Assembly (NCBI RefSeq): GCF_004795895.1 | Contig: NZ_CP039250.1 | Coordinates: 4,433,393-4,497,392, forward strand | Direction: 5' to 3' | DNA from: Sphingopyxis sp. PAMC25046 | GTDB lineage: Bacteria > Pseudomonadota > Alphaproteobacteria > Sphingomonadales > Sphingomonadaceae | DNA: 64,000 bases | Part shown: positions 8,149 to 17,869 of the stretch, in pieces | How positions within the stretch are numbered: the first letter of the stretch is position 1 | Layout: the number at the start of each line of letters is the position of its first letter | The notes under the pieces: model-generated | What the model was told of the DNA's origin: nothing | Seen by the model: only the letters and a program-made list of their open reading frames with translations | The model's database searches: none | Position numbers and translations under genes: made by a program

Positions 8149-9678
8149 CTAACTCGCGGGTGCCGCGGCCGGGTCGGGGTGCTTTCGGAACAATTCGCGG
8201 TCGGCGGGGCCGAAACCGCGCGTCCAGATCAGCCAGCCGTAGATGCCGAGGATGAAGGGCACGCCGATCAGCAGCTCGGCCCATTCGGGCAGCTGCGTCG
8301 CGCCCCAGCCGAGCACCGCGGCGCCCGCCGTCGCCCATACGAGCGCCCAGCGCAGGCTGTTCACCGGCGCGCCGAGGATGCGCGCGAGCAGCCGCGCCTT
8401 CACGAGCGAGGCGAAACCGAGCGCGAGCATCAGCGCGAGCGCGACTGCCGCCGCGTAATAGATGGGCGGCAATCCCATCGACTTGGCTATGAGGATCAGC
8501 GCGACGCTGAGCACCGCCTGCAGCGCGAGCGTTGCCATGCTGATGAGCAGGTTGCGGTGGCGCGCGACATAGACGAGCGCGGCTTCGCTGACGACGGCGG
8601 TCGCGGCAACGACCTCGGCGGCGAGCAGGAAGGCAAGCGCGGCGGTGCCGCTGACGAATTCGGGGCCGACGAGGCCCATCACCGCCTCGCCCGGTATGCC
8701 GAGCGCGAGCGCGACGCCGGCTTGCGCGGCGATGATCCAGAAGCCCACTTGGCTGACCTGCGCCGCCACGGCGCTCAGCCGCTTTTCGGCGAGGTTGCGC
8801 GTGATCACCGGGCCGAGGATCGGCTCGAAACTCGTTTTGAGCTTTTGCGGCAGCGAGGCGACCTGCTGCGCCATATAATAGATGCCGTAGATCGTCGGCG
8901 AGGTGAACTGGCCGAGGATGAAGAGGTCGAGGCGGCGCGTGCCCCATTCGATCGCATCGGCGGCGGCGAGCGGGGCGTTGCGCCGCGCGAGCAGGATCAG
9001 GTGCGCCGGATGCGGGCGCCATACTCCGGGGCCGCCATAGTGGCGGATCATCGGGATGAGCGCGGTGAGAAAGGCCCCGACCATCGCGGCGGCATAGGAG
9101 AGCATCAGCCCGTCGCGCGCCGAAACGAACCAGAAGCCCGCCGCTGCGACGCTGATCACCCAGGGTTCGACGATCGCGCGCGCGCGCACGGTCGCGCCGA
9201 CGTCGAATTTATACGCGCAGGCGGCGAGCGCGATGTCGGTTCCCGCGATCACGAAGACGAGCAGCGCCATCCAGCGATCGGCGCTGTCGACGTCGCCCGC
9301 CGGATACATGAGCTGCGGAAACAGGAGGAGAAGCGCCGATCCCGCCGCAGAGACGATGAAGGCGACGAACATGCCGTCCCAGACGACGATGCGCTGGTCG
9401 GCACCCTCCGCGCTCAACTGTTCGGCGAGGCCGCGCTTGAGGCCCAAAGTCGCGAGCTGCGCGACGAGTTCGATGACGAGCACAGCAAAGGCGAAGCGTC
9501 CGACCGCCTCGGGCCCGTACCAGCGGCCCGCCACATAGAGGAAGGGCAGGCGCGCGACGAGGCGAAGGATGAAGCCGAAGAAGTTGGTGCGCCCGCCCTT
9601 CGCGAGCGCCGCTGTGTCCGCGTCGCGCGAAGCGACGTCGGGCGATTGGGGCGCGGCTGCGCTATCGGTCTGGCTCAA
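8149..9678 (-). CDS. Polysaccharide/lipopolysaccharide flippase (Wzx/MATE-like)
   Basis: 509 residues with about twelve to fourteen hydrophobic spans, beginning after a 30-residue polar N-terminus (TNFFGFILRLVARLPFLYVAGRWYG). This is the layout of the polysaccharide-biosynthesis flippase family within the MOP superfamily, which moves undecaprenyl-linked oligosaccharides across the inner membrane. No glycosyltransferase or wzy gene is adjacent, so this is a stand-alone flippase rather than part of a visible O-antigen locus. The C-terminal end (FRKHPDPAAAPAS) is polar. It converges with the small membrane-protein gene (3 bp gap). Confidence 0.85.
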   Translation of the reverse strand: MSQTDSAAAPQSPDVASRDADTAALAKGGRTNFFGFILRLVARLPFLYVAGRWYGPEAVGRFAFAVLVIELVAQLATLGLKRGLAEQLSAEGADQRIVVWDGMFVAFIVSAAGSALLLLFPQLMYPAGDVDSADRWMALLVFVIAGTDIALAACAYKFDVGATVRARAIVEPWVISVAAAGFWFVSARDGLMLSYAAAMVGAFLTALIPMIRHYGGPGVWRPHPAHLILLARRNAPLAAADAIEWGTRRLDLFILGQFTSPTIYGIYYMAQQVASLPQKLKTSFEPILGPVITRNLAEKRLSAVAAQVSQVGFWIIAAQAGVALALGIPGEAVMGLVGPEFVSGTAALAFLLAAEVVAATAVVSEAALVYVARHRNLLISMATLALQAVLSVALILIAKSMGLPPIYYAAAVALALMLALGFASLVKARLLARILGAPVNSLRWALVWATAGAAVLGWGATQLPEWAELLIGVPFILGIYGWLIWTRGFGPADRELFRKHPDPAAAPAS

Positions 9679-9754
9679 GCCTGGCGCCCCTTCTGCTTTG
9701 CCCTGAAACGCAGTCTAGCGCGGTGGGAGGGAGCAGGCAATTGTGTGCGGCAAT

Positions 9755-10747
9755 TCATCGCCCTTCGGGTCGCAGCGGACGGCTGAGCAGGGCCTGAATG
9801 GCGTCGGCGACGCGCTCTTCGCCGGCGACGAGGCGCGCGACCGTATCGGTGATCGGCATGTCGATGCCATCGGAGCGCGCGGCGGCGGCGACGACCGGTG
9901 CGCTGAACGCGCCTTCCGCAACGGTGCGGCGGTCGGCCATCAGTATCTCGACCTTTTCGCCGCGGCCGAGCCCCTGACCGAGCGCGAAGTTGCGCGAATT
10001 GGACGAGGTGCAGGTGAGCACGAGGTCGCCGAGCCCCGCGAGCCCGCCAAGCGTTTCGGCCTGTGCGCCGCGCGCGAGGGCGAAGCGCGTCATTTCGGCG
10101 AAGCCGCGGCTGATCAGCGCGGCGCGCGCGTTGAGCCCGAGCCCGGCGCCATCGACGATACCGCACGCGATCGCGAGGATATTCTTGACCGCGCCGCCGA
10201 TTTCCGCCCCGATCATGTCGGTCGAGACATAGGGGCGGAAATGCGGGCGCGCGAGCGCCTGCGCGAGTTTCCCGGCGACATCGGCGTCGGCGGCGGCGAG
10301 GGTAATCGCGGTCGGCAGGCCGGCGGCGACCTCGTGCGCGAAGGTCGGTCCCGACAGCACGGCATGCGGGCGCTGCGGCACGAGTTCGCGCGCCATGTCG
10401 ATCGGAAAAGCGAAGCTGCCCGCCTCCATGCCCTTGCTGCAGAAGATCAGCGGGCCGTCGCCGGGCGGCAGGTCGGCGAGCACGGCGCGGAGATAAGGGA
10501 CGGGGACGACGATCAGCAGCGCGTCGAGATCGGCCATTTCGGCGAGGTCGCCGGTCGCGGTCAGCGACGGCGAGAGAGTTGCGCCGGGGAGGAAGACGGG
10601 GTTGCGATGTTCGGTGTTGATCGCGGCAACGACATCGTCTTCGCGCGCCCAGAGACGGACGGGCGCGCCGCCCGCCGCGAGCAGCTGCGCGAGCGCGGTG
10701 CCCCACGCGCCGCCGCCGACGACGCCGAAATTCCCGTATGACGTCAT
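9755..10747 (-). CDS. gpsA: Glycerol-3-phosphate dehydrogenase [NAD(P)+]
   Basis: Makes sn-glycerol 3-phosphate from dihydroxyacetone phosphate for phospholipid synthesis. The 330-residue protein starts with the dinucleotide-binding motif [16 protein letters not shown], has FCSKGME and [11 protein letters not shown] in the middle, and carries the catalytic lysine in [15 protein letters not shown]. The C-terminal half is the helical substrate domain ([17 protein letters not shown]). The start at 10747 ([12 protein letters not shown]) overlaps the stop of tsaD by 4 bp (ATGA), so the two essential genes are translationally coupled. Longer starts inside tsaD lack family similarity. Confidence 0.96.
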   Translation of the reverse strand: MTSYGNFGVVGGGAWGTALAQLLAAGGAPVRLWAREDDVVAAINTEHRNPVFLPGATLSPSLTATGDLAEMADLDALLIVVPVPYLRAVLADLPPGDGPLIFCSKGMEAGSFAFPIDMARELVPQRPHAVLSGPTFAHEVAAGLPTAITLAAADADVAGKLAQALARPHFRPYVSTDMIGAEIGGAVKNILAIACGIVDGAGLGLNARAALISRGFAEMTRFALARGAQAETLGGLAGLGDLVLTCTSSNSRNFALGQGLGRGEKVEILMADRRTVAEGAFSAPVVAAAARSDGIDMPITDTVARLVAGEERVADAIQALLSRPLRPEGR

Positions 10748-11778
10748 GCTTTCACTCCGGCGCCGCGCACCGCTTCGGCCTCGGGATCGAGCGGCCAGCG
10801 CGGGCGCGCGGGCGCGTCGAGCGCGTCGGTAAGCCCGGCGGCAAGGCGTTCGGCGCCCGCCCAAGCGATCATCGCGCCATTGTCGGTGCAGAGCCAGAGC
10901 GGCGGCGCGACGAAACCCTTGTCGAAGCGCGCGGCGAGATCGGTGAGTGCGGTGCGGATCGCGCCGTTCGCCGCGACGCCGCCGGCGACGACGAAAGCGG
11001 TCGCCTCCGGACAGGCGGCAAGCGCGATGCGGCTGCGGTCGACGAGGCAGTCGACAACCGCCTGTTGGAAGGACGCTGCAAGGTCGGGGACGCTATGCTC
11101 TCCGCTCGCGGCGGCGCGTGCCACCGCGCTCTTGAGCCCGGCGAAGGAGAAATGCGGCTCCGCGCTGCCGACGAGCGGGCGGGGGAGTGGCACGGCCTTG
11201 GGGTCGCCGTCCTTCGCGACGCGTTCGACCGCGGGGCCGCCGGGATAGCCGAGGCCGAGCAGCTTCGCGGTCTTGTCGAACGCCTCGCCCGCGGCGTCGT
11301 CGATCGTCGTTGCGAGGCGGCGATAGTCGCCGACGCCCTTGACCAGCAGCAGCTGGCAATGGCCGCCCGAGACGAGCAGCAGCAGATAGGGGAATTCGAG
11401 GCTTGCATCGGCGAGGCGCGGGCTGAGCGCATGGCCTTCGAGATGGTTGACCGCGATCAGCGGCTTGTTCGCGGCGTGGGCGAGCGCCTTGCCGGTGACG
11501 AGCCCGACCATCACCCCGCCGATCAGGCCGGGGCCGGCGGTCGCGGCGATCGCGTCGACGTCGGCGAGCGAAACCCCGGCGTCGGCGAGCACGCCCTCGA
11601 CGATCGGCGCGAGCCGGTCGACATGCGCGCGCGCCGCGATCTCGGGGACGACGCCGCCATAGGGGCTGTGCTCGGCTTCCTGCCCCGCGACACGCTGCGC
11701 CAGGATGCGCCGCTCGCTGTCGACGAGCGCCGCCGCGGTTTCGTCGCAGCTCGATTCAAGGCCAAGGATGAGGGTCAT
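10744..11778 (-). CDS. tsaD: tRNA N6-adenosine threonylcarbamoyltransferase TsaD
   Basis: Transfers the threonylcarbamoyl group from threonylcarbamoyl-AMP to A37 of ANN-decoding tRNAs, together with TsaB and TsaE. The 344 residues show the ASKHA fold: [17 protein letters not shown] at the N-terminus, [12 protein letters not shown] near 41-52, the metal-binding [12 protein letters not shown] near 107-118, [14 protein letters not shown], and the C-terminal [13 protein letters not shown]. Length is normal for the family. It is the first gene of the tsaD-gpsA pair and is divergent from hemC across 62 bp. Confidence 0.97.
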   Translation of the reverse strand: MTLILGLESSCDETAAALVDSERRILAQRVAGQEAEHSPYGGVVPEIAARAHVDRLAPIVEGVLADAGVSLADVDAIAATAGPGLIGGVMVGLVTGKALAHAANKPLIAVNHLEGHALSPRLADASLEFPYLLLLVSGGHCQLLLVKGVGDYRRLATTIDDAAGEAFDKTAKLLGLGYPGGPAVERVAKDGDPKAVPLPRPLVGSAEPHFSFAGLKSAVARAAASGEHSVPDLAASFQQAVVDCLVDRSRIALAACPEATAFVVAGGVAANGAIRTALTDLAARFDKGFVAPPLWLCTDNGAMIAWAGAERLAAGLTDALDAPARPRWPLDPEAEAVRGAGVKA

Positions 11779-11840
11779 ATGTTGCGCGTTCCTTTACCCG
11801 CCTCTTTATCGACAGGGCAAGCCGCGCTAGCAGGCGGCTG

Positions 11841-12788
11841 ATGAATGGACTTCCGACCCCCGAAAACCCGCTGCGCATCGGGACGCGGGCCTCGCCGCTT
11901 GCGATGGCGCAGGCGCATATGGCGATGGCAGCGCTGATCGCGGGCCATGGCCTGCCTGCCGAGGCGCTCGAAATCGTGCCGATGACCGCGACTGGCGACC
12001 GGATTCAGGATCGCGCGCTCGCCGAGGTTGGCGGCAAGGCGCTGTGGACGCGCGAACTCGACGGGGCGCTCGACGCGGGCAAGATCGATATCGCGGTGCA
12101 TTCGCTGAAGGATGTCGAAACGCTGCGCGACGCGCGCTTTTTCCTGGGCGCGATGCTCGAGCGCGCTGATCCGCGCGACCGGCTGGTGGTGCGCGAGGGG
12201 ATCGCGGCCGCGACGATCGCCGACTTGCCGCTCGGGGCACGATTGGGCACGAGCAGCCCGCGCCGCGCGGCGCAGGTGAAGCGGCTGCGTCCCGATCTCG
12301 ACACCGTGCTGCTGCGCGGCAATGTCGCGACGCGGCTTGCCAAGATCGCGGGCGGCGACGCCGATGCGACGCTGCTCGCCGCGGCGGGGCTCGATCGGCT
12401 GGGGATGCACGATGTCGGGATCGTGCAGGACGCGGCGGTGCTGCTTCCGGCGGCGTCGCAGGGCGCGATCGGGATCGAATGCCGCGCCGACGATGCCAAA
12501 ACGATCGCGCTGCTCGCCGCGGTCGACCACGCGCCGACGCATCGCGCCGTCGCTGCCGAGCGCGCCTTTCTCGCGGCGCTGGGCGGTGATTGCCGTTCGC
12601 CTGTCGCCGCGCATGCCTATTGGCAGGAGGATGGCGCGCTGCGCCTCGATGCCGAGATTTTCTCGGAGGATGGCGCCAAGCATGCGGCGGGGCATATCGT
12701 CGTGACCGGGCCCGACATGCCCGCCGTGCTGGCGCGCCGCCTGCTCGCCGAGGCGCCCGACAGCGTCCGGATGCTGTTCGCGCCATGA
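11841..12788 (+). CDS. hemC: Hydroxymethylbilane synthase (porphobilinogen deaminase)
   Basis: Joins four porphobilinogens into hydroxymethylbilane for heme and siroheme. The 315 residues include LRIGTRASPLAMAQA at the N-terminus, DRALAEVGGKALWTRELDGAL, the conserved AVHSLKDVET, RLGTSSPRRAAQ, and the cysteine that holds the dipyrromethane cofactor in ALGGDCRSPVAAHA near residue 250. Its stop overlaps the hemD start by 4 bp. The siroheme made downstream of this pathway is needed by the nitrite reductase encoded at the other end of the window. Confidence 0.97.
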   Translation: MNGLPTPENPLRIGTRASPLAMAQAHMAMAALIAGHGLPAEALEIVPMTATGDRIQDRALAEVGGKALWTRELDGALDAGKIDIAVHSLKDVETLRDARFFLGAMLERADPRDRLVVREGIAAATIADLPLGARLGTSSPRRAAQVKRLRPDLDTVLLRGNVATRLAKIAGGDADATLLAAAGLDRLGMHDVGIVQDAAVLLPAASQGAIGIECRADDAKTIALLAAVDHAPTHRAVAAERAFLAALGGDCRSPVAAHAYWQEDGALRLDAEIFSEDGAKHAAGHIVVTGPDMPAVLARRLLAEAPDSVRMLFAP

Positions 12789-13474
12789 CGGACGGGCCGC
12801 CGCTGATCGTCACGCGGCCCGAGCCGGGCAATGCCGCGACGGCCCTGCGGGCCGGGGCGATGGGTTTCGAGGTCCACGCGGTGCCGCTGTTTGCTGCGCG
12901 CCCGCTCGACTGGCGCGCGCCCGCCGCCGAAGATTTCGATGCGCTGCTGTTGACCAGCGCCTTTGCCGCGCGGCTGGGGGGTCCCGAAATCACGCGCCTC
13001 CGAGGCCTGCCCGTCCACGCCGTGGGCGAGGCGACCGCGCGCGCGGCCGAAGCGGCTGGTCTGACGGTGGCGCGGACCGGCACAGCCGACGCACAGCAAC
13101 TTCTTGACGCCATGACATCGCAAAATATTCAAACGATATTATGGCTTTGCGGGCGCGACCGGTCCGAATTCGACGCGCGCGGCGCGGCGATCACGGCGCT
13201 GCCCTGCTATGCCGTCGACCCCCTCCCGCCGCCCGTGGAGTGGGCGGGGTTGATCACCGCACCGGCGGTGTTGCTCGCGCATTCGGCGCGCGCAGCAAGG
13301 CGCATTGCCGATCTGGTCGGCGCGGCGCGCGCGCATCTGTCGATCGCAGCGATCAGCCCGGCTGTGGCTGCGGCGGCGGGGGAGGGCTGGCGCGATGTCG
13401 CGGTTGCCGAACGGCCCGACGATGTCGCAATATTGGCACAGGCGCGTGCTTTGTGGCACAAGGGTGCGAAATAG
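12785..13474 (+). CDS. hemD: Uroporphyrinogen-III synthase
   Basis: Closes hydroxymethylbilane with inversion of ring D to uroporphyrinogen III. The 229-residue protein is poorly conserved, as is usual for HemD, but keeps the start PPLIVTRPEPGNAATALRA, the DALLLTSAFAAR segment near 50-61, VHAVGEATARAAEAAGL, and a final IAAISPAVAAAAGEGW. The ATG at 12785 overlaps the stop of hemC (ATGA). The protein is at the short end for the family. The following gene starts 19 bp downstream. Confidence 0.92.
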   Translation: MTDGPPLIVTRPEPGNAATALRAGAMGFEVHAVPLFAARPLDWRAPAAEDFDALLLTSAFAARLGGPEITRLRGLPVHAVGEATARAAEAAGLTVARTGTADAQQLLDAMTSQNIQTILWLCGRDRSEFDARGAAITALPCYAVDPLPPPVEWAGLITAPAVLLAHSARAARRIADLVGAARAHLSIAAISPAVAAAAGEGWRDVAVAERPDDVAILAQARALWHKGAK

Positions 13475-13493
13475 GGTCGTTCGAAAGAGAAAC

Positions 13494-14402
13494 ATGGCAA
13501 TCGACAGCTTCGAAACCTCCCCGTCTGCGGGCGGGGCGGTCCCGGCGAAGGGGCTATCGTTCCGCGCGCTCGTCATCGGTGCCTTCCTCCTCCTGCTCAT
13601 CGGCATCGTCGGCGGCGGATGGGCGGTGAATCGCTGGCTGAACGGCGGCAATATATCGCCCGCGCCCAAGGCGGCGGGCGCACCCGCGGGCGCGGCCAAT
13701 CCGCTGCTGACCGGCGGGGCGGCAAAGGGCGACACCGCTGTGCCGCCGCTGATGGTGACGCCGGTCGACGGCGCCAATGCGCTCGCGGCGCGCGTCGCCG
13801 AACTCGAACAAAGGCTGTCGCGCATCACGCTCCAGGCCGAATCGGCGTCGGGCAACGCGTCGCGCGCGGAAGGACTGCTCGTCGCCTTCGCGGTGCGCCG
13901 CGCGCTCGATCGCGGGCTGTCGTTGGGCTATCTCGATGCGCAGCTGCGGCTGCGCTTCGGCGACGACCAGCCGAATGCGGTCAAGACGATCATCGACACG
14001 TCGCGCGACCCGGTGACGCTCGAGCGGCTTCGCACCGAACTCGACGCGCTGGCGCCGCAGCTCGTCGGGCGGGGCGGCGACGGCGACGGCAGCCTGTGGA
14101 CCGGGCTCCGCCGCGAACTGGGCGAGCTGTTCGTCGTGCGCGCGGCAGGAACCAAATCGCCGCGCGCATCCGAACGGCTCGATCGCGCGCGGCGCTATCT
14201 GACGGCTGGGCAGGCGGATCAGGCGATCGCCGAGGTCGAAGCGATGCCCGGTGCCGAGGTCGCTGGCGAGTGGCTGATGGACGCGCGGCGCTATCATGAG
14301 GCTCGGCGCGCGCTTGACCTGATCGAGACCGCGGCGATATTGGAGCCGCGCGACAGCCCGCCTGCCGCGGTGGCTCGTAAAACGGCCGAACCGACCCCGT
14401 AG
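13494..14402 (+). CDS. Mic60/mitofilin-like inner-membrane protein (COG4223 type)
   Basis: 302 residues: a short cytoplasmic N-terminus, one span near 25-45 ([20 protein letters not shown]), a flexible Ala/Pro/Gly-rich linker, a coiled-coil stretch near 95-125 ([21 protein letters not shown]), and a helical C-terminal domain with [23 protein letters not shown]. Position directly after hemC-hemD and this order of parts match the alphaproteobacterial relatives of Mic60 (known next to heme genes and able to bend membranes) and the HemX position in other proteobacteria. The C-terminal domain is shorter than in the mitochondrial protein. Confidence 0.75.
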   Translation: MAIDSFETSPSAGGAVPAKGLSFRALVIGAFLLLLIGIVGGGWAVNRWLNGGNISPAPKAAGAPAGAANPLLTGGAAKGDTAVPPLMVTPVDGANALAARVAELEQRLSRITLQAESASGNASRAEGLLVAFAVRRALDRGLSLGYLDAQLRLRFGDDQPNAVKTIIDTSRDPVTLERLRTELDALAPQLVGRGGDGDGSLWTGLRRELGELFVVRAAGTKSPRASERLDRARRYLTAGQADQAIAEVEAMPGAEVAGEWLMDARRYHEARRALDLIETAAILEPRDSPPAAVARKTAEPTP

Positions 14403-14443
14403 CGACCCGGTTCCATGCGTCGCTTTTTGAAGAAAGCAGACCC

Positions 14444-15646
14444 ATGGCCCTCGCCGATCCGCAGCGCATCGAAGCGCTCGACCCGCTCGATCCCCTCCAG
14501 CTCGATGCCGAGCTGAGCGACGAAGAGCGGATGGTCCGCGACACCGCGCGCTCCTATGCGACCGATGCGTTGCTACCGCGCGTGACCTCGGCGTTCCTCG
14601 ACGAGCGGTTCGACCGCGAGATCATGTCCGAAATGGGCGCGCTCGGCCTGCTCGGCGCGACGATCGACCCCGAATATGGCGGCGCGGGGCTGAACTATGT
14701 CAGCTATGGCCTGATCGCGCGCGAAGTCGAGCGGATCGATTCAGGATACCGGTCGGCCTGTTCGGTGCAGAGCAGCCTCGTGATCCACCCGATCAACGCC
14801 TATGGCAGCGAAGAGCAGAAGCGCAAATATCTGCCCGGGCTGACCGCGGGCGAGCTCGTCGGCTGCTTCGGCCTCACCGAACCCGATGCGGGCAGCGATC
14901 CCGGCGGGATGCGCACGCGCGCCGAAAAGATCGAGGGCGGATATCGCCTCAAGGGCGCGAAGATGTGGATCACCAATTCGCCGATCGCCGACGTCTTCGT
15001 CGTTTGGGCGAAGTCGGAAGCGCATGACGGCGCGATCCGCGGCTTCGTCCTTGAAAAGGGGATGAAAGGCCTGTCGGCGCCCAAGATCGAGGGCAAGGTG
15101 AGCCTCCGCGCCTCGGTCACCGGCGAGATCGTCATGGACGGGGTCGAGGTTGGCGAGGATGCGCTGTTGCCGCATGTCTCGGGGCTCAAGGGCCCGTTCG
15201 GCTGTCTCAACCGCGCGCGCTACGGGATCGGCTGGGGCGCGATGGGCGCCGCCGAATTCTGCTACGAAGCCGCGCGCAATTATACGCTCGAGCGCAAACA
15301 GTTCGGGCGCCCGCTTGCGGCGAACCAGATCGTCCAGCTCAAGCTCGCCAACATGCTCACCGAAATCGCGCTCGGGCTCCAGGCGGCGCTCCGCGTCGGG
15401 CGGCTGATCGACGAAGGGCGGCTCGTCCCCGACGCGATCAGCCTTTTGAAGCGCAACAATTGCGGCAAGGCGCTCGATATCGCGCGCGTCGCGCGCGATA
15501 TGCACGGCGGCAACGGAATTTCGGCCGATTATCACGTCATCCGCCACGCGGTGAACCTCGAGACGGTGAACACCTATGAGGGCACGCACGACGTCCACGC
15601 GCTGATCCTCGGTCGCGCGATCACCGGCATCAGCGCCTTTGCCTGA
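14444..15646 (+). CDS. gcdH: Glutaryl-CoA dehydrogenase (acyl-CoA dehydrogenase family)
   Basis: FAD enzyme that oxidises and decarboxylates glutaryl-CoA to crotonyl-CoA in lysine and tryptophan breakdown. The 400 residues show the acyl-CoA dehydrogenase core: [16 protein letters not shown] (flavin and substrate loop), [18 protein letters not shown], and the active-site base in [20 protein letters not shown] with Glu near 377. The N-terminal [21 protein letters not shown] and QSSLVIHPI are typical of GcdH rather than of other acyl-CoA dehydrogenases. The next gene overlaps its end and encodes a CoA-transferase, which fits glutarate activation. Confidence 0.92.
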   Translation: MALADPQRIEALDPLDPLQLDAELSDEERMVRDTARSYATDALLPRVTSAFLDERFDREIMSEMGALGLLGATIDPEYGGAGLNYVSYGLIAREVERIDSGYRSACSVQSSLVIHPINAYGSEEQKRKYLPGLTAGELVGCFGLTEPDAGSDPGGMRTRAEKIEGGYRLKGAKMWITNSPIADVFVVWAKSEAHDGAIRGFVLEKGMKGLSAPKIEGKVSLRASVTGEIVMDGVEVGEDALLPHVSGLKGPFGCLNRARYGIGWGAMGAAEFCYEAARNYTLERKQFGRPLAANQIVQLKLANMLTEIALGLQAALRVGRLIDEGRLVPDAISLLKRNNCGKALDIARVARDMHGGNGISADYHVIRHAVNLETVNTYEGTHDVHALILGRAITGISAFA

Positions 15647-16766
15647 TCCGAAGCCGCTCGAAGGCATCCGCGTCGTCGAACTGGCGCGGGTGCTCGCGGG
15701 GCCGTGGTGCGGGCAATTGCTCGCCGATCTCGGCGCCGAGGTGGTAAAGGTCGAGCGGCCGGGCGCGGGCGACGATACGCGCGAATGGGGTCCGCCCTTC
15801 GTCACCGGCGCCGACGGCGAAAATCTTGGCGCGGCCTATTATCACAGCTGCAACCGCGGCAAGCGCAGCGTCGCGATCGACATCGCGTGCGCGGAGGGGC
15901 AGGCGGAGGTGCGCGCGCTGCTCGCCGGTGCCGATGTCGTGATCGAGAATTACAAGGTCGGCGGGCTCGTCAAATACGGGCTCGATCCCGCGCGGCTCCG
16001 CGCCGATTTTCCTCGGCTGGTCGTCTGTTCGATCACCGGTTTCGGTCAGACCGGGCCTTATGCGCACCGCGCTGGCTATGATTATATCGTGCAGGCGATG
16101 AGCGGCTTCATGTCGCTGACCGGCGAGCCCGACGGCGCGCCGCAAAAGGCGGGGATCGCCTACGCCGACATCTTTACCGGCATGTATTCGGCGGTGGCGA
16201 TCCTGGCCGCCTTGCGACGTCGTGACGTCACCGGATCGGGCGCGCATGTCGACATGGCGCTGCTCGATTCGCAGGTCGCGGTGCTCGCCAATCAAGCGGC
16301 CAATTACCTTGCGAGCGGGGTTGTGCCGAAACGGATGGGCAATGCGCACGTCAATGTCGTTCCCTATCAGGTCTTTGCGACCGCCGACGGCCAGCTGGTG
16401 ATCGCGGTTGGCAACGACGGACAATATCGAAAGCTTTGCGGGATATTGGGGGTGCCCGAATGGGCCGACGATCGGCGTTTCGTCAACAATGCCGCGCGGC
16501 TCGCGAACCGCGCCGAGCTGATCCCGCTGCTCGCGGCGAAGATCGCGGCGTGGGAGGCGCAGCCGCTGTCGCTCGCGCTCGAGGCCGAGGGGGTGCCGGC
16601 GGGCCCGATCAACGACCTCGCGCAGGTGTTCGCCGATCCGCAGGTCGTCGCGCGCGGCATGCGCTTTCGCCCCGAGGGGGCGTCGATCGACGGGGTCGCG
16701 AGCCCGATCGTCATCGACGGCGAGCGCATGGTTGCGCACAGGGGTGCGCCGCCGCTTGGCGGTTAG
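15639..16766 (+). CDS. Class III (CaiB/BaiF) CoA-transferase, probable succinyl-CoA:glutarate CoA-transferase
   Basis: 375 residues of the formyl-CoA transferase/CaiB fold: [36 protein letters not shown] at the N-terminus (given here as a region, residues 6-41), [11 protein letters not shown], and [14 protein letters not shown] with the likely nucleophilic Asp near 176. It begins with TTG at 15639, inside the last codons of gcdH (8 bp overlap). The overlap with gcdH suggests it activates glutarate to glutaryl-CoA with succinyl-CoA as donor, as in mammalian C7orf10 and bacterial neighbours of gcdH. The substrate is inferred from context only. Confidence 0.88.
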   Translation: MPDPKPLEGIRVVELARVLAGPWCGQLLADLGAEVVKVERPGAGDDTREWGPPFVTGADGENLGAAYYHSCNRGKRSVAIDIACAEGQAEVRALLAGADVVIENYKVGGLVKYGLDPARLRADFPRLVVCSITGFGQTGPYAHRAGYDYIVQAMSGFMSLTGEPDGAPQKAGIAYADIFTGMYSAVAILAALRRRDVTGSGAHVDMALLDSQVAVLANQAANYLASGVVPKRMGNAHVNVVPYQVFATADGQLVIAVGNDGQYRKLCGILGVPEWADDRRFVNNAARLANRAELIPLLAAKIAAWEAQPLSLALEAEGVPAGPINDLAQVFADPQVVARGMRFRPEGASIDGVASPIVIDGERMVAHRGAPPLGG

Positions 16767-16879
16767 CGGCTGCTTGCAGCGGGAAAGCGGCGTCCGCTAC
16801 CCGCCCCGAAGCCGTCATTGCCCCATATCCGCCGCCGCCGAATTGGAAGGCGGCCGCGGCATCTGTTATCCTGCCGCCC

Positions 16880-17614
16880 ATGTCCGGCTTCGTCCCCTAT
16901 GCGCCGCTCAACGTGCCCAAGCCGTTCGGCGAGCGGATCTGGATCGTCGACGGCCCCGAAATCCGCATGGACTATGGTCCCGCGTCGATGCCCTTTCCGA
17001 CGCGGATGACGGTCGTGCGCCTGCCCGGCGGACGACTGTGGGTCCACTCGCCGATCGCTCCCGACGATGCGCTGTTCGCGGCGATCGACCGGCTGGGCGA
17101 AGTTGGCTGGCTCGTCGCGCCGAACAGCATTCATTACTGGTATGTCGCCGACTGGCAGGTCCGCTATCCTGCGGCGCAGACCCTCGCCGTGCCGGGGCTT
17201 GCCGAAAAGGCGAAACGCGACTTTCGCATCGACGCGCTTCTCGAAGGCCCGGCGATGCCGCTTCCCGACGATATCGCCGGCGTGCTCGTCCCGGGCACGA
17301 TGGTCAGCGAAGCGGTGTTTTTTCACCGCCCCTCGCGCACCGCGATTCTGGCCGACCTGATCGAGAATTTCGAACCCGCGCGCGTTCGCAGCCGGCTGTT
17401 TCGCGGGCTGGTGCGGCTGGCGGGGGTCGCCCATCCCAAGGGCGGCACGCCGGTCGACATGCGCCTGACCTTCTGGCCGCGCCGCCGCGCGGTGCGCGCC
17501 GCGATGGCGCAAATCCTGGGTTGGGACTGCGAGCGCGTCGTGATGGCGCACGGTCTCCCCTATGAAAGCCGCGGCGCCGCCGAATTGCGCCGCGCGTTCG
17601 GATGGGCGCTTTAG
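16880..17614 (+). CDS. DUF4336 domain protein
   Basis: 244 residues. The N-terminus (FGERIWIVDGPEIRMDYGP) and the sequence TRMTVVRLPGGRLWVHSPIA followed by VGWLVAPNSIHYWYV are diagnostic of DUF4336, a group that looks like a metallo-beta-lactamase fold with the metal site largely lost. SIHYWYV and VMAHGLPYE hold the only histidines that could bind metal. The start at ATG 16880 gives the normal N-terminus; the frame upstream is unrelated. No enzymatic role is established for the family. It stands alone, 113 bp after the CoA-transferase gene. Confidence 0.8.
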   Translation: MSGFVPYAPLNVPKPFGERIWIVDGPEIRMDYGPASMPFPTRMTVVRLPGGRLWVHSPIAPDDALFAAIDRLGEVGWLVAPNSIHYWYVADWQVRYPAAQTLAVPGLAEKAKRDFRIDALLEGPAMPLPDDIAGVLVPGTMVSEAVFFHRPSRTAILADLIENFEPARVRSRLFRGLVRLAGVAHPKGGTPVDMRLTFWPRRRAVRAAMAQILGWDCERVVMAHGLPYESRGAAELRRAFGWAL

Positions 17615-17679
17615 TCGCGAGCGGGGCTGGAAAGGCAGCAAACGACCTGTTTTCAACCGATTGCGGACCTATCCTGCAT

Positions 17680-17752
17680 CGTCACCCCGGACTTGATCCG
17701 GGGTCCATGACGTCAGCGCCGCAATGGATCCCGGATCAAGTCCGGGATGACG
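17680..17752. repeat. Palindromic intergenic element, type A
   Basis: Two 28-bp arms at 17680-17707 and 17725-17752 are inverted copies of one another with two mismatches and a 17-bp loop. The outer ends read CGTCA(C/T)CCCGGACTTGATCC on each strand. This is a REP-like element of a kind scattered between genes in many alphaproteobacteria. It lies between the DUF4336 gene and the convergent PilZ gene, and may also help stop transcription, though there is no T-run. Confidence 0.85.
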
Positions 17753-17869
17753 AAGGAGAGGAAGCGGAGGTCCGCGCCCACCCCAAAACAGCCGTGCCCC
17801 TATTCTAATGCCCCATATCCGCCGCCGAGACCTTCGCCCGCCGCCGCGACATGCGCCATCATGGTGGTG

